DNA of 64,000 nucleotides from assembly GCA_023078555.1 (NCBI GenBank), contig CM041201.1:3355713-3419712 (forward strand), in the 5' to 3' direction. This stretch comes from Ulva prolifera (lineage: Eukaryota; Chlorophyta; Ulvophyceae; Ulvales; Ulvaceae). The notes below the pieces were generated by a model that was not told the DNA's origin, searched no databases, and was given only the letters and a program-made list of their open reading frames with translations. Every line of letters starts with the position of its first letter. Positions within the stretch are counted from its first letter, which is position 1. The position numbers and the translations under genes were made by a program. This document shows positions 21,174-33,219 of the stretch, in pieces.

Positions 21174-22354
21174 ATGGCTCTGTCCACGCTTGCCATCGCT
21201 GCTCTCGCCCTTGGAGGGGTTTCTGCCTCAGCACCCACTGGCAAGGCCAAGCATGATGCCAAGCCGATGCTTGAAGCCCCTAACCAGCTGGAGACTGCCC
21301 GCATCCCGCAGGCAGCACAGCGTGTGGAATTTGGGGTCGAGGGGGATGCCTCGGCCTTTAAGTTTTCTTTCTCCGATCCGGTGCGTCAGAGCCGCTTGTG
21401 CATGGTGCCGTTCTTCAGGGTGCCTGCTCTATGCGAAACATTCCAGTGAATTGCACGTGGTGAGGCTCATGATCAGAGTGCAATGAACTGTGGGGTGTAG
21501 ATATATGTACTGTAGCTATGTCCAGCAGTGACATAGCCATGACCAGCGGCGCGTGAGTGCAGGACGTGACGGCGGTGACGGACAACGCGGCGGTGCTGCA
21601 GCAGCGCGTCACCAAGGCCACCAACCCCTTCCTCTCCACCCTCGCCGAGCCCGGGGAGTCGCAGTTCCTGACCGTGCTCAAGCCCTGCGGCATTCTGCTG
21701 CCCCACGTGCACCAGCGCGCCAACGAGTTCTACTCCGTCATCTTCGGTGCGCCACCCCCGCCGTAGTACTGCACGCATGCATGCCGCTGCTTCGCCTCCA
21801 TGGCCATGCACACATCATTGCCTATGGTGCACATGCAGAACTCAGGCTGTTGTGAACATGTGTGCACTAGTGCAGTACTAGTACTAGTAGTACTGCAAGC
21901 TGTGCACACGGCCACCCCAGCCTCTGACTGTCTGGCTGCACTTGCAGGAATCATGGATGCTGGAATCTCGCAGGAGAACGGGGCAGTGCAGGACATCACC
22001 TTTGAGGTCGGGCCCGGGGAGGTGTTTGTCGTGCCGCAGGGCCTGCTGCACCACAACCACAACCGCCAGTGCTTCCCCAACGTCTTCCTGCAGTCCTTCA
22101 CCAGCAGCGACCCCGGAGCGCTCAACGTCATCGGCGCCCTGGCCGCCCTCAACGAAGGCAGCGAGGCCGGCGCGGCCGCCATCGCGGCCAGCGGCGCAGA
22201 CTCCATCAAGGCCAGCCCACAGGGCGCCTTTGCGCTGGACCAGGCGTGCCTCAAGCACTGCGGCTTCCCCGAGACGGGCGCCCCCGGCGACGGCCTGCAG
22301 GACCTGCCCGACGACTTCAAGGCCCTCTTCGGCCTGGGTGGCAAGAAGTGGTAA
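21174..22354 (+). CDS. Germin-like (cupin) protein, copy 5
   Basis: Exons 21174-21380, 21563-21746 and 21948-22354, 265 aa. Exon 1 is 6 bp longer than usual: two extra residues (Thr-Gly) follow the predicted signal-peptide end (SASAPTGKAKHD). Exon 3 looks identical to copy 1. Intron 2 belongs to the copies 2/5/6 group and contains stacked ACTAG/CTAGT palindromes. A type-1 promoter is upstream, with AATAAA at 22425 and the 3' hairpin at 22524. Confidence 0.94.
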
Positions 22355-22424
22355 GAGGCGTGGCGTGGATGCAACGCAGCTGAGATTTCAGTTGCCTTCC
22401 AAGTGCACCTGTCTGACCCACCCA

Positions 22425-22430
22425 AATAAA
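22425..22430 (+). terminator. Poly(A) signal AATAAA of copy 5
   Basis: AATAAAGGCTTTGG, 71 bp after the stop. Confidence 0.6.
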
Positions 22431-22523
22431 GGCTTTGGCACGGTGATGTCGGCCATATAGTACAGAAATGGCTATAGCATATGCTGATCATTCATGAAGC
22501 TGCTGATTATGAAGCTGCAGCTG

Positions 22524-22541
22524 AGCTCGGTGTAGCGAGCT
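22524..22541 (+). promoter_or_regulatory. 3'-flank hairpin of copy 5
   Basis: AGCTCG-GTGTAG-CGAGCT, 170 bp past the stop. Confidence 0.6.
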
Positions 22542-23993
22542 GTGACACTGCAGTACTTGTACCACCAGCTGATAACACAATGACATGGGTAGATCTTGCA
22601 ATTGTACGTGTACCACCAGCTGATCAAGAATCATGCCATGACTGCTGCGCATGCGAGCCACTTCGTGCTTGATGAATATGTAATTGGTCACTTCAGAACT
22701 TCTGACTTGAAGCAGTCGCGCGATCTCTGGCATTCCTGGACATCTGCATGTTGGCCTTGAGATGCAGAGATATATATACATATCTGCGAGCACAATCATC
22801 TGAGATGTAACTCGAATACATTCATCCCCGGTCGGCTCCGTGACAGAGTCTGTCACATATACGGTATATGACCACCAAAACGCTCCCGCTGGCATAACAT
22901 CATATGATATAATGGTCGCCGGCGGTGGCCCTGTGCTGCCAGTGGCTCACTGAACCGCACACGGCTACAGCCAGCCTGCCTCCGGAGGACTCACTGGCAG
23001 CCAGATCTAGATCCCGCCACTGGCAGTGGGCTCGGGCATATGCATGGCATACTACTAGCTAGTAGCTTCCGCCATGGCCTTGGCTTGCCAGCCCTACTGC
23101 TTACACCCTGTACACCCTGTATTATCCCAAGCCGTCATTCGACAGACCTGAGAAGCAGCGCGGCGTAAGTAGAAGTGCACCGGTGCCGGCCCCACGTGGT
23201 GCACCGGTGCCGGCCCCAAGTGCACTGGCTCTGTGGCACAGAAACAACTAGCTTCCAGGATACCCATGGCCACCCACATTCGTAGGTGGTGGGAGATGCT
23301 GTGTATACGTATGGCAAAGCTTTGCGGGGGCCCGTACGTGCCCACACCGCTAGTATACATAATCTACATGGTATAGTATGCATCATGACACGTTCCAGTT
23401 CCATTTGACTTTTTCAGAGGTGCAGGCCCGGGGGCCGCTCAGCGACCCGACTGTGGAATTTGAAGTGCACGCACAGCTTCAGAAAGCACAACTTGCAGTG
23501 TCAGGAGATGTCGTGTCAATAATGATCACAAGACAAACTTCAAGATTCATCGGTCCAGGTCTACTCACCAGTCGTATAGCTGAGTCAGCTGATGCGTAGG
23601 TCTCGAGATCACAATGAATACTGCTGCAGCAGTACCATAGTAGCTACATAGTATAGCAGCATCAAGTCCCAACATTAGTTTCCAGTGGTCATGCTTTCAC
23701 AAGAGAACTCTCAAGAGCGCATCATGATCAAAGTCGCCGGCCTTCAAGTTGAGCCTGTTGCACATACATCGTCACGGTGCTGCCTGTTGCAACTGTTCTA
23801 CAACTTGCTGGACAAAGCATGAAGTATATAGTCTCATATGACCTGGAGACTCGAGGCTCCAGGTTGAAACTAGCCATGGCCTGTCAAGAGGCGGTACAGG
23901 CACTTGGGCCGGGCTGAGGCAGCACAATAACGTACCCTGCTGATGCAGCGCTACAGACACCGCCGCCAGCATGATGGCACTGCTGGCAGTGTG

Positions 23994-24267
23994 TTACAAG
24001 GACAAAGGCAGCAAGTCGGGCAGCACCGCGAAAGTAGCAAGCAGACGGAGCAAACACCGGTACCAAGACACCCACGAACATCTCACCCATCACCGGCGTA
24101 GAAAGCGACACAGATCCGCAGACTGCCAAGCACACACCCACACACCAGCACACACACACGCACAGACCCACACACCCACAAACCCAAACCCACACACGCG
24201 CACGCACAAACCCCACGGCCGACACACAACATCACAACCACCAGCACCACAACGCCCGCCGCCGTAT
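23994..24267 (-). mobile_element. 5'-truncated retroposon insertion, unit 2 only
   Basis: 274 bp between copies of GCTGGCAGTGTG (23982-23993 and 24268-24279); the uninterrupted site is at 2560 in unit 1. On the minus strand it ends GCCTTTGTCCTTGTAA, sharing only the terminal TTGTAA with the main LINE family, and has a long GTGTG-rich stretch. It is either a second LINE family or a SINE using the same machinery. Confidence 0.8.
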
Positions 24268-25704
24268 GCTGGCAGTGTGTGAAAACAGCATTATCAAAGA
24301 GGAGAGCCGACCCACAGGTAGGACCAAATGTACCTCGCGCACCACAGTGACCAGAACACATCACACCCAATCCGTTGCTGTCAGTCTTTGCAGAACCTCA
24401 CCCGGACATCGCAGCCTGTTGACACCACTGGTGGCACCCCTGCACACCAAGTCCCACAGACACCTGCTCCCACCGGCAGCCAACCAGATCATCTGGAGGA
24501 TGATCCCAGAGCGCCATGCAACACCTCGACACGCGTACGCTATGCACCATGTGATGGTGGTCTCGGGCATCCGGCTGCACGCATGGGGCGCTGCGAAGAG
24601 TGCGGTGTGAATGTGGGTTAAGGCGACATGGCCGATATCATATGGTGGGTGCTCAACGGTCGGCACCGCGCTAACTTGGCCTGGTGTGGGCTTAAGCTTT
24701 GGATGGGGATGGCCGCGCGGCGGTGTGTCTGCTGCGGTACTGGTGTATGTGGCGAGCGTTGGGGGTCTGGGGGCTGCGGGCCCCCGCCGCCGGGTGGCCT
24801 GGCTGCAGCCGCGGGCGGTCTCGTGTGAGATGCCATGGGCGGTCTCGTGTGGGGCCGCCTGGGCCTCATGCACGACTGTGGTGCCGCATGGATATATGTG
24901 AGGGTGTGCAGGTGGACCCGCGCGGGAGGGTGAGCTCAGAAGTGCGTTGGGGTGTTGGTGTTTGCGTGCGTTATTCGGGCCAAGAACGGTTCTTTATAGG
25001 GGTGGGGAGAGGGGGAAGGCCTGACATCCAGGCCGGGGGGCCCGCCAGCGCTGGCGCCGGAGCTCATCGTTCAGGGTGCCACCCCTGTACATGAACAGCG
25101 GCGCGTGGTGCCGTAGACTTAGGCGGCCAAAACCCGGCACAGGAAACGGTGTGCTGGCACGCATGAGGCCAGCTGTGTACCCGTACGTGCACGGTGTGGA
25201 CATGTGTGCTGGCAGGGTATGTCCAATTGGATACGGCTCAGTAAATTCAGATTTACTTTACTTGACACACATTGTGCACGTGTGGGTCCACAGCTGGCCT
25301 CATGCGGCACCTACCAGCTCTTTATAAAAGCTATAGGCAGTGGTATTGATATCGGTGCCCGCCCTCGCTCCCGCACTCGCTGCCTCGCACATCCCTCGCC
25401 CCTGCGTTGAAAGGCACCGGCGCTCGCCAGTGCCTGCCTGCCTAGCCCATTGTCCACATCGCTTCTAGACAGTGCAGCCTGGAGTCCATCGGTGGCACGG
25501 GCACGGCAGCCTGGCATGAACTGGCAGTCCCTGGTCTATGAATTACTCAAGTGATCGTTGTAAACAAATGCATGGCACGGCCTCTGCTCGTGGCTGGCCA
25601 AGGGCGGGCGGCTGTGTCTCTGCACCATGGTTGAACTGGGTCTCTCAAATGCATGGCACAGCCTCTGCTCATGACTTGCATCACTGTGAGAACAACACTG
25701 TAGT

Positions 25705-25759
25705 TGTGGGAATCCAGTGATATGACCGCTGTACCACTGGACCCTTGCACGTCGCCACA
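25705..25759. repeat. Palindromic TGTGG-AATCC repeat, partial
   Basis: Unit-2 partner of 4012-4065. Confidence 0.6.
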
Positions 25760-26463
25760 GTACTGGAGCTGCAGCAATCGTGCCGCGCTCATGTGGCCAC
25801 GGCCACTGCAACAGAGGCTGCCTCTTCACAGTCAGATTCCTGATCTGCTGACTTGAAGGCCGATTACAAGTTGCATCTGCAGGTCGTCCTGGTGCAGTGA
25901 TGTACATGTGGATATTTGCATACGATCGTCCGGATCCACCATAAAGACCGAACTGGCCTGGTCAGTTCATGAAGGCTTGGTCGCGTTCACATGCACTTCA
26001 TACACCCATGCAGGCAATAATCATCTGCATGCATGCACTACTAGTAGCGCGCACTGCGGTGGCTTCATGTGGCCACGGCCACTGCAACATTGCAGCTGCT
26101 GTACCGCGACAGGTCCTGAAGATTTCTGGAGTATGCAATGCTTTCCAGATATCACAGGTTCAGGTGACAAAGGACAGCGGAGGGCACCTGTAAAGCTTAA
26201 GTATGCAAACAAGTAGATGTGGGATGCGCTGGCGGAGCATTAATATAATCATATAGTTCCTCAACTTCAGAATATTAGCATGCTGCTAGCGGCATGCAGC
26301 GCTGCGCATCACCGCTCGCTGCCTCAATCAAGTACAAACATTGAGTTGAATGACCAACTGCAGAGAGGCAGCCATGACTGTCTCTCTGGTGGTACAATTG
26401 CAAATCTTTAATTTTACACATTAGATAATATGATAAGATAGTATCTAACCATGTCCGCGGTTT

Positions 26464-26518
26464 CCGATCAAATCTCTGATCGGATCTGCTGCAGCGTCAC
26501 AGCTCGCTACACCGAGCT
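26464..26518 (-). promoter_or_regulatory. Two 3'-flank hairpins of copy 6
   Basis: AGCTCG-n6-CGAGCT (26501-26518) then CCGATCA-n6-TGATCGG (26464-26483), read on the minus strand. Confidence 0.6.
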
Positions 26519-26753
26519 CAGCCGCAGCTTCAACTATCAGCAACCTTCAGGCCTAGATTGGCATGAACATATGCCTATCGGTGGGGTTGTGCATGCTGCA
26601 CCAAGAGGCCGGGCCCCTGGCTACAGCACATATCATACCATTTGCAAAGCCATCACCCAGCCGCATGCACACTGGCAGGTCAATCGTAAAGGTGCAGCTG
26701 GGACGTCGCGCAAATCTTTGGGATGCCCCCACGCCAAGCCTAGGTAGAGGCGT

Positions 26754-28884
26754 CTACCACTTCTTGCCGCCGAGGCCGAAGAGGGCCTTGAAGTCGTCGG
26801 GCAGGTCCTGCAGGCCGTCGCCGGGGGCGCCCGTCTCGGGGAAGCCGCAGTGCTTGAGGCACGCCTGGTCCAGCGCAAAGGCGCCCTGCGGGCTGGCCTT
26901 GATGGAGTCTGCGCCGCTGGCCGCGATGGCGGCCGCGCCGGCCTCGCTGCCTTCGTTGAGGGCGGCCAGGGCGCCGATGACGTTGAGCGCCCCGGGGTCG
27001 CTGCTGGTGAAGGACTGCAGGAAGACGTTGGGGAAGCACTGGCGGTTGTGGTTGTGGTGCAGCAGGCCCTGCGGCACGACAAACACCTCCCCGGGCCCGA
27101 CCTCAAAGGTGATGTCCTGCACTGCCCCGTTCTCCTGCGAGATGCCGGCATCCATGATTCCTGCAACAACAGCCAGGCAGTCAGAGGCTTGAGTGGCCGT
27201 GTGCAAAGCTTGCAGTACTACTAGTACTAGCGGTCAGAAAATCGCTAATGGGGCCATTCGCTGTAGACGACACTGTAAGTAGCATCCAAGGTGGGCTAAG
27301 CTTGCACATGCGGCGCACCAGCACGCACGATGTGCATGTGCACGTATGCATGGGAGAGCGACGCCCAGAACGACAGGCATCTGTAGTGCACGAGAGCAGG
27401 CGTGGATGGCATAGTTGAGTAGAGGGCGTTTTTGTGAGTCTCATGATGCTCGCACAGGTCATATGGTGCACTGTGCGGGCCGGCATGGCGGGTTGACTGC
27501 CCTGAGAACAACCATTATCGCGCAGCCTGTGGTGGGTTCGCTGGCCAGATCTCGGATCCATGATAGCAAGATGGTGCTGAATTAGTTTTCGAACGCCGCC
27601 GTGGACCGGGCGACTGTAGAGAGTCTGATATGCCACCGGGCTGGTACGGAGTCTTGTACCGGCGAGAGTTTGTGGAGACATACGGCAGTGGGTGATCTGT
27701 TGTCTGTAAAACTTTCAGAGATAAATCAGGCGATCTGTGTGGTTAACCACAACGTTAACCACAACGTTGGGCCTGATTGCGCTCTCAGTAGGCTTGGCTG
27801 CCACCCGGGGGTGCAGCACAGCACCCATACACCGCTCTGACACCCCCGCCGCACGGGCCACAGCTGCGCAACAATCCTGTCCTTTGGATGCAAACAGCAC
27901 AGTTTGCTTTAGAGTCTACAGGGCTTGATTGCTGTGCATTCCGCCAGGCAGTCTGCGGGTGGGGCCTGATGATTCACAGAGTTGAATGGCCCCATTAGCA
28001 TTTTCCTGACCGCTAGTAGTGCACTAGTGCACACATGTTCACAACAGCCTGAGTTCTGCATGTGCACCATAGGCAATGATGTGCGCATGGCCATGGACGC
28101 GCAGCAGCGGCATGCATGCGTGCAGCAGCGGCATGCATGCGTGCAGTACTACGGCGGGGGTGGCGCACCGAAGATGACAGAGTAGAACTCGTTGGCGCGC
28201 TGGTGCACGTGGGGCAACAGGATGCCGCAGGGCTTGAGCACGGTCAGGAACTGCGACTCCCCGGGCTCGGCGAGGGTGGAGAGGAAGGGGTTGGTGGCCT
28301 TGGTGACGCGCTGCTGCAGCACCGCCGCGTTGTCCGTCACCGCCGTCACGTCCTGCACTCACACGCCGCTGGTCATGATGCTGCACATGAGCTAGCTGAG
28401 CATGATGTGGGCCAGCAAGCAGTTGTGCACTAGTATAGGAGCTCCATGTCAGTCATGGTATCGTCAACCGTTGACCAACCGGTGACCAAGCCCCAGCTCT
28501 GCCAGTGGTTGCAGATTGTATGCTGAGCCTCACATGCATGGCTAGCAGGCATCATGTATACGTACAGCAGCAAGATGCACATGTATGATGCTGTTGATTT
28601 GGATGAGATTCGGTTTCAGTGTTTGTTTTCTCACGTTCGCTCTTTTGTAAAGACAGCAGCAAGATGCACATGCTGCTGCGCACCGGGTCTGAGAAAGAGA
28701 ACTTGAACGATGACTCATCCCCCTCCACCCCAAACTCCACACGCTGTGCTGCCTGTGGGATGCGGGCAGTCTCCAGCTGATTGGGGGCTTCAAGCATCGG
28801 CTTGGCATCATATTTGGCCTTGGATGCTGAGGCAGACACGCCTCCGAGGGCAAGGGCAGCAATGGCAAGCGTGGAGAGAGCCAT
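26754..28884 (-). CDS. Germin-like (cupin) protein, copy 6
   Basis: Exons 28884-28684, 28352-28169 and 27160-26754, 263 aa. Paralogue of copy 2; differences include ESSFKF for ESAFKF in exon 1. Its second intron is about 1 kb instead of about 180 bp because of the insertion at 27231-28012. Splice sites are unchanged, so the product should still be made if the insertion is spliced out. Type-1 promoter, minus-strand TATAAATA at 29016-29023. Confidence 0.92.
27231..28012. mobile_element. Terminal-inverted-repeat element in intron 2 of copy 6
   Basis: 782 bp with imperfect inverted ends of about 28 bp: CGGTCAGAAAATCGC... at the left and, inverted, CGGTCAGGAAAATGC... at the right, both continuing TAATGGGGCCATT. 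CTAG flanks both sides. Because CTAG is palindromic it could be a 4-bp target duplication or part of the repeat. Absent from copy 2. No transposase frame, so non-autonomous; superfamily not assigned. Confidence 0.75.
28584..28652 (+). mobile_element. LINE 3'-end insertion in intron 1 of copy 6
   Basis: Same insertion as 6073-6148, with 20-bp direct repeats at 28564-28583 and 28653-28672. It is 7 bp shorter at the left end. Confidence 0.8.
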
Positions 28885-30393
28885 GGGTGCTGTCAAAATC
28901 TAGAAACTTGAAGGTGGCAGTCTGTAGAGTCTGCAGTATTTGAAGTGATGGCCTTTGAATCCGGATATGGAGCATGTATCAGGGTTGTGGTGATGTTGCG
29001 TGGCATCTCTCTGCATATTTATACCATCGCATCGTGTCCGTTTCCATGCCCAGCTGCGGCTCTGGCTGTTCAGCTTAGCTTGCGAATTCCATGCGCGAGT
29101 CGAACGGAGGTGGTGCGCATGTACGTCACGCCGCGGTGCTGACATGATGCATGTACGTAAGAACATCCCCTGGCGGTGAGCATCGCAGTTTGGTGATCAG
29201 ATCAACAGCAGAGGCTAACAGCCTAGGTGTGTATGAGCATACAGGGCCCATGTTTGATTCTGCATGCCCTTGTAGGACATGCCGCAGATACACGTCAAAC
29301 AGTAGATTTGTTGTTGGATGTCTATATATCATTATATAATGAGCTCGAGCTGATCATGCATGTTCGAGCTTGACCTGACCGATCCCCCCGCGCGCGCAGC
29401 ACATGGCCGATCTCGGCGAGAAAGCCATGATGCCGTTCACGCGCACAAGGCCACGAACGGATGCATCGATGTCGTGATGCCCTGCACTGTTCAATCACTA
29501 CGTGCAGCTATTTACGCTCCGTGCGATCTGTCTTGAGTAAACGTGAAGTTTGCCATTGTACAGACAATACCGGCCGATCGCTGTTGCCAGTCGCGATCAC
29601 GGCTTTCGGTCGCCAACTTGGCGTTATAATCATTGTCTGTTACAAAAGCGTTCGTGTGTGTGTGAGTGTATGTGTGAGTGTATGTTGCAGTTGATTCGGA
29701 TGCGATTCGATCATTGTCTGTTACAAAAGAGTGAACAGGAGAAAGCAAACACCAAAGCCGAATCTCATCCGAATCGACTTCAACACACACATACACACAC
29801 GATCACACTACAACCGCAGCAAGGACATGCAAGGGCATTTGCCCCCTAGCTGCCACCCACAGTATTACAAAAGAGTGAACCCACAGTGGGCCTTCTCGAT
29901 GTTCAAGCTAGGCGTTACAGAAGAGACGTCCGTTGCGGAACTTGTTTGAAACTCGCAGGCGCGCGCTGCGGCCCGGCGGGCCGGCGGGCCGCGGTAGCAC
30001 TGCATAGTTGTCATTGTAGATCAGCTAGTAGTCACAATGAGAGTGCGGTATGTGCAGCTGCGGAAGGCTGCACTACATATGCATGCTGCTGGCGAGGTCG
30101 CGGTGCAAGTGGTCCAGCCATGCAGGGGTGACAGCGAACTCGCATGTTGCTCAGACAAGCTACGGAAGCCTGGACTCCGTCGGACGTGCACGTCTGCCCT
30201 GCAATATAGTTGCAGCAAGCCCTGCAATATATATTGCCCGATCATGATCATATGATCATCACGTTGCCTGCATCAACAGCAATACATCTGCTCTCACTGG
30301 AACAACTTCCACAAGTCTCATATATATCCTGCAGCAACTGAAGCGCCTTTACCAGTCTCTTCTCGATCTCTCTGTTCACATATTCAGCATCCC
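28885..30393. promoter_or_regulatory. Divergent promoter region of copies 6 and 7
   Basis: Type-1 block for copy 6 at about 29041-29160 with TATAAATA 29016-29023. Type-2 block for copy 7 at about 30125-30215 with TATATATT 30228-30235, 158 bp before the ATG. It lacks the two LINEs seen in the copy 2/3 region, so it shows the ancestral spacing. Confidence 0.65.
29640..29835 (-). repeat. Rearranged LINE tails
   Basis: Two TTACAAAAG starts 66-68 bp apart. The segment between them carries an inverted GTGTGTGAGTG...GATTCGGATG tail piece. The matching site in unit 1 (7127-7245) has a single tail. Confidence 0.55.
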
Positions 30394-31726
30394 ATGGCTC
30401 TGTCCACGATTGCCATTGCTGCCCTCGCCCTAGGAGGGGTGTCTGCCTCAGCACCCAAGGCCAAGTATGATGACAAGGCTGTGCTTGAAGCCCCCAACCA
30501 GCTGGAGACTGCCCGCATCCCGCAGGCAGCTCAGCGTGTGGAGTTTGGGGTTGAGGGGGATGAATCGGCCTTCAAGTTTTCCTTCTCAGACCCGGTGCGT
30601 AGCAGCCACATGTGCATACATTTGCATATGTTGCTGCAGCTGCTGTACGTGATGCCTGCTAGCCATGGCTGTCATCATGATGTGCCTGTGGAGATATCAA
30701 TGCTCGAAAAAATCAGGCTTGAAAATCAACCTGCAGTGGGAGTTGGGCTTGGTGGCCAAACACATGTCCATGGATGCTTGCTGGCCCACATCATGCTCAG
30801 CTAGCTCATGTGCAGCATCATGACCAGCGGCACGGTGTACAGGCAGTGACGGCGGTGACGGACAACGCGGCGGTGCTGCAGCAGCGCGTCACCAAGGCCA
30901 CCAACCCCTTCCTCTCCACCCTCGCCGAGCCCGGGGAGTCGCAGTTCCTGACCGTGCTCAAGCCCTGCGGCATCCTGCTGCCCCACGTGCACCAGCGTGC
31001 CAACGAGTTCTACTCCGTCATCTTCGGTGCGCCACCCCCAACCCTAACGCTGCACGCGTGCATGTCGCTGCTTCGCGCCTCCATGCACACATCACTCTCT
31101 GTTCACATGTGCTACACATGCAGAACTCAGGCTCTTGTGAAAATGTGTATCGCATACTATACGAACTGCAAGCTGTGAACATACATGTTACATGTAACAT
31201 GTAACGTGGCAATAAAGTGATATGGCCGCTATACCACTGGACCCTTGCACGTGGCCACATCACTGGATTGCCACAGAACACGGCCACCTCAGCCTCTGAC
31301 TGCCTGGCTGTTGTTGCAGGAATCATGGATGCCGGCATCTCGCAGGAGAACGGGGCACTGCAGGACATCACCTTTGATGTCAACGCCGGGGAGGTGTTTG
31401 TTGTGCCGCAGGGCCTGCTGCACCACAACCACAACCGCCAGTGCTTCCCCAACGTCTTCCTGCAGTCCTTCACCAGCAGCGACCCAGGAGCGCTCAACGT
31501 CATCGGCGCCCTGGCCGCCCTCAACGAAGGCAGCGAGGCCGGTGCAGCCGCCATCGCCGCCAGCGGCGCAGACTCCATCAAGGCCAGCCCACAGGGCGCC
31601 TTTGCGTTGGACCAGGCGTGCCTCAAGCACTGCGGCTTCCCCGAGACGGGCGCCCCCGGCGACGGCCTGCAGGACCTGCCCGACGACTTCAAGGCCCTCT
31701 TCGGCCTCGGCGGCAAGAAGTGGTAG
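30394..31726 (+). CDS. Germin-like (cupin) protein, copy 7
   Basis: Exons 30394-30594, 30843-31026 and 31320-31726, 263 aa, open throughout. It is the intact sister of the broken copy 3 and shares with it the Ala start of exon 2 and Val-Asn-Ala-Gly before motif 2. The unit-1/unit-2 comparison shows that the copy 3 stop arose after duplication. Intron 2 contains a palindromic repeat (31206-31275). Type-2 promoter. Confidence 0.94.
31206..31275. repeat. Palindromic repeat in copy 7 intron 2
   Basis: GTGGCAATAAAGTGATATGG ... CACTGGATTGCCACA, preceded by three TACATG/CATGTAAC-type palindromes. Partner of 9142-9202. Confidence 0.7.
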
Positions 31727-31964
31727 CTATAGACGCCTCTACCTAGGCTTGGCGTGGCGGCATCCAAAAGATTTGCACGGCGCCCCAGCTGCACCTTTAC
31801 GATTTACCTGTGCATGCGCCTGGGTGGTGGCTTTGGTATGATATGTGCTGTAGCCAGGGGCCCGGCCTCTTGGTGCAGCATGCACAACCCCACCAACAGG
31901 CATATATTCGTGCCAACATATGCATGAAGGTTGCTGCAGCTGATTGATTAACAAGCTGCGGCTG

Positions 31965-32019
31965 AGCTCGGTGTAGCGAGCTGTGACGCTGCAGCAGATC
32001 CGATCAGAGATTTGATCGG
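31965..32019 (+). promoter_or_regulatory. Two 3'-flank hairpins of copy 7
   Basis: AGCTCG-n6-CGAGCT (31965-31982) and CCGATCA-n6-TGATCGG (32000-32019). The AGATC target used by Copia-1 in unit 1 lies between them. Confidence 0.6.
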
Positions 32020-32996
32020 AAACCGGACAAGGCTGGATGTCTTATGTGTAAAATTAAAGATTCGCAATTGTACCACCAGAGAAGACAGTGTCGAGTGCCT
32101 GTCTGGGCTTGGACAGTTTGTACTGGATCATTTCAGAGATGTTGCATATGCATTGCCGCTAGCGCATCATGATAATGTTTCGATGATGAGGAAGTATATA
32201 CTTCCTATATATATTGCGCATCCAGCGCCTCCCACATGTATTCGTTTGCATACTATAAGTAATAACTTCTGGGTTTTATAAAACCCGCTGTGCTTTGACA
32301 CCTGACCTGTGACACCTGGACGGCATTGCACAACCCAGTTTGCTTTAGGAGCTGAAGTGGCACCGCTGCCTTGTTGCCTGGTCACACCAACGCTGATCGA
32401 TGTGGCCATGGCCACTGTACCGCGCAGCCTGCGCAGCCAGCGCATGCATGTCTATTGCCTTCATGAGTGTATGATCATACGTGCATGCATATGAGAAGCT
32501 AGTGCCTGAAACCCAGCTCCCCAGCTGGGCTGATTCTGTCCTCCAGCTGGGCTAGTTCTGTCTCAATTATGGACGAGCACGTACGGATATCCGCATGCAC
32601 TGTATCCGGATGTTCCGTCCGGCGACCTCTCGCCGCTCACAGGCCATTCGGACTGAGCGGTGGGGCGCCCCTCGGAATGCCCGCCCGCTCGGCGCAATCG
32701 ACCGTTGGCTTTTGCCTCCTTCAAGTTGGCTACCCAGCTCCGCGCGTGATGGATGGCGAATGCATGGCAGGAGAGGCGGGGCCTTGACACTGCCTCGAGC
32801 TCGTCTCTGGTGAGATGTGGTACGGGCTGCAGCTGGCCGGATTCGCTGTCGGTCTTTGGTGAGGGTGGGGGTTTGGGGCACGGCGGATCCCGGCGGTCAG
32901 GGCAGGCCTGTTGGGCGGCCACGGGAGGCCCTGCCACGGGCACGGCTGCATCGTGGACCCACGCTGGTGGGCTCGGATGGGTGCAGGTTTTTGTGA

Positions 32997-33023
32997 GGGG
33001 GGGGGGGGGGGGGGGGGGGGGGG
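32997..33023 (+). repeat. Poly-G tract, 27 bp
   Basis: Partner of 16206-16233. Confidence 0.9.
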
Positions 33024-33153
33024 TTGTGTCGAGCTGGGATGTGAGGTGCGGTTTGGGTATGTCTGGGTGGTGTGTGTGTGGCGGTCCGGATGTTTGTGTC
33101 GGTTGGTAAAGGCGCAGTGCACTTTGCGTGCACTGGTTGTAGCTGTGGCGGGA

Positions 33154-33219
33154 GGATCCTTGCACGTCGCGGCGTGCAAGGATCCAGTGGTATAGCGGCC
33201 ATATTACTGGATTGCCACA
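33154..33219. repeat. Palindromic GGATTGCCACA repeat, one-sided
   Basis: Partner of 16364-16429. Confidence 0.65.

Larger units (their letters stand above)
1..21939. repeat. Tandem segmental duplication, unit 1
   Basis: Bases 1 onward match 21,940 onward at an initial offset of 21,939 through exon 3 of copy 1/5 and its 3' flank. The match resumes at shifting offsets through copies 2-5. The offset changes mostly at identifiable insertions: hAT-like MITE 1527-2087, LINEs 7302-7597 and 7935-8187, Copia 9938-15135 and foldback 17564-17902. Unit 1 therefore holds copies 1 (exon 3), 2, 3, 4 and most of 5. Confidence 0.9.
22355..26753. other. Spacer between convergent copies 5 and 6
   Basis: Paralogue of 416-5062. 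It lacks the hAT-like element, has a LINE insertion at 23994, and has small changes such as a duplicated GTGCACCGGTGCCGGCCCCA near 23,180. I see no gene. Confidence 0.7.
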
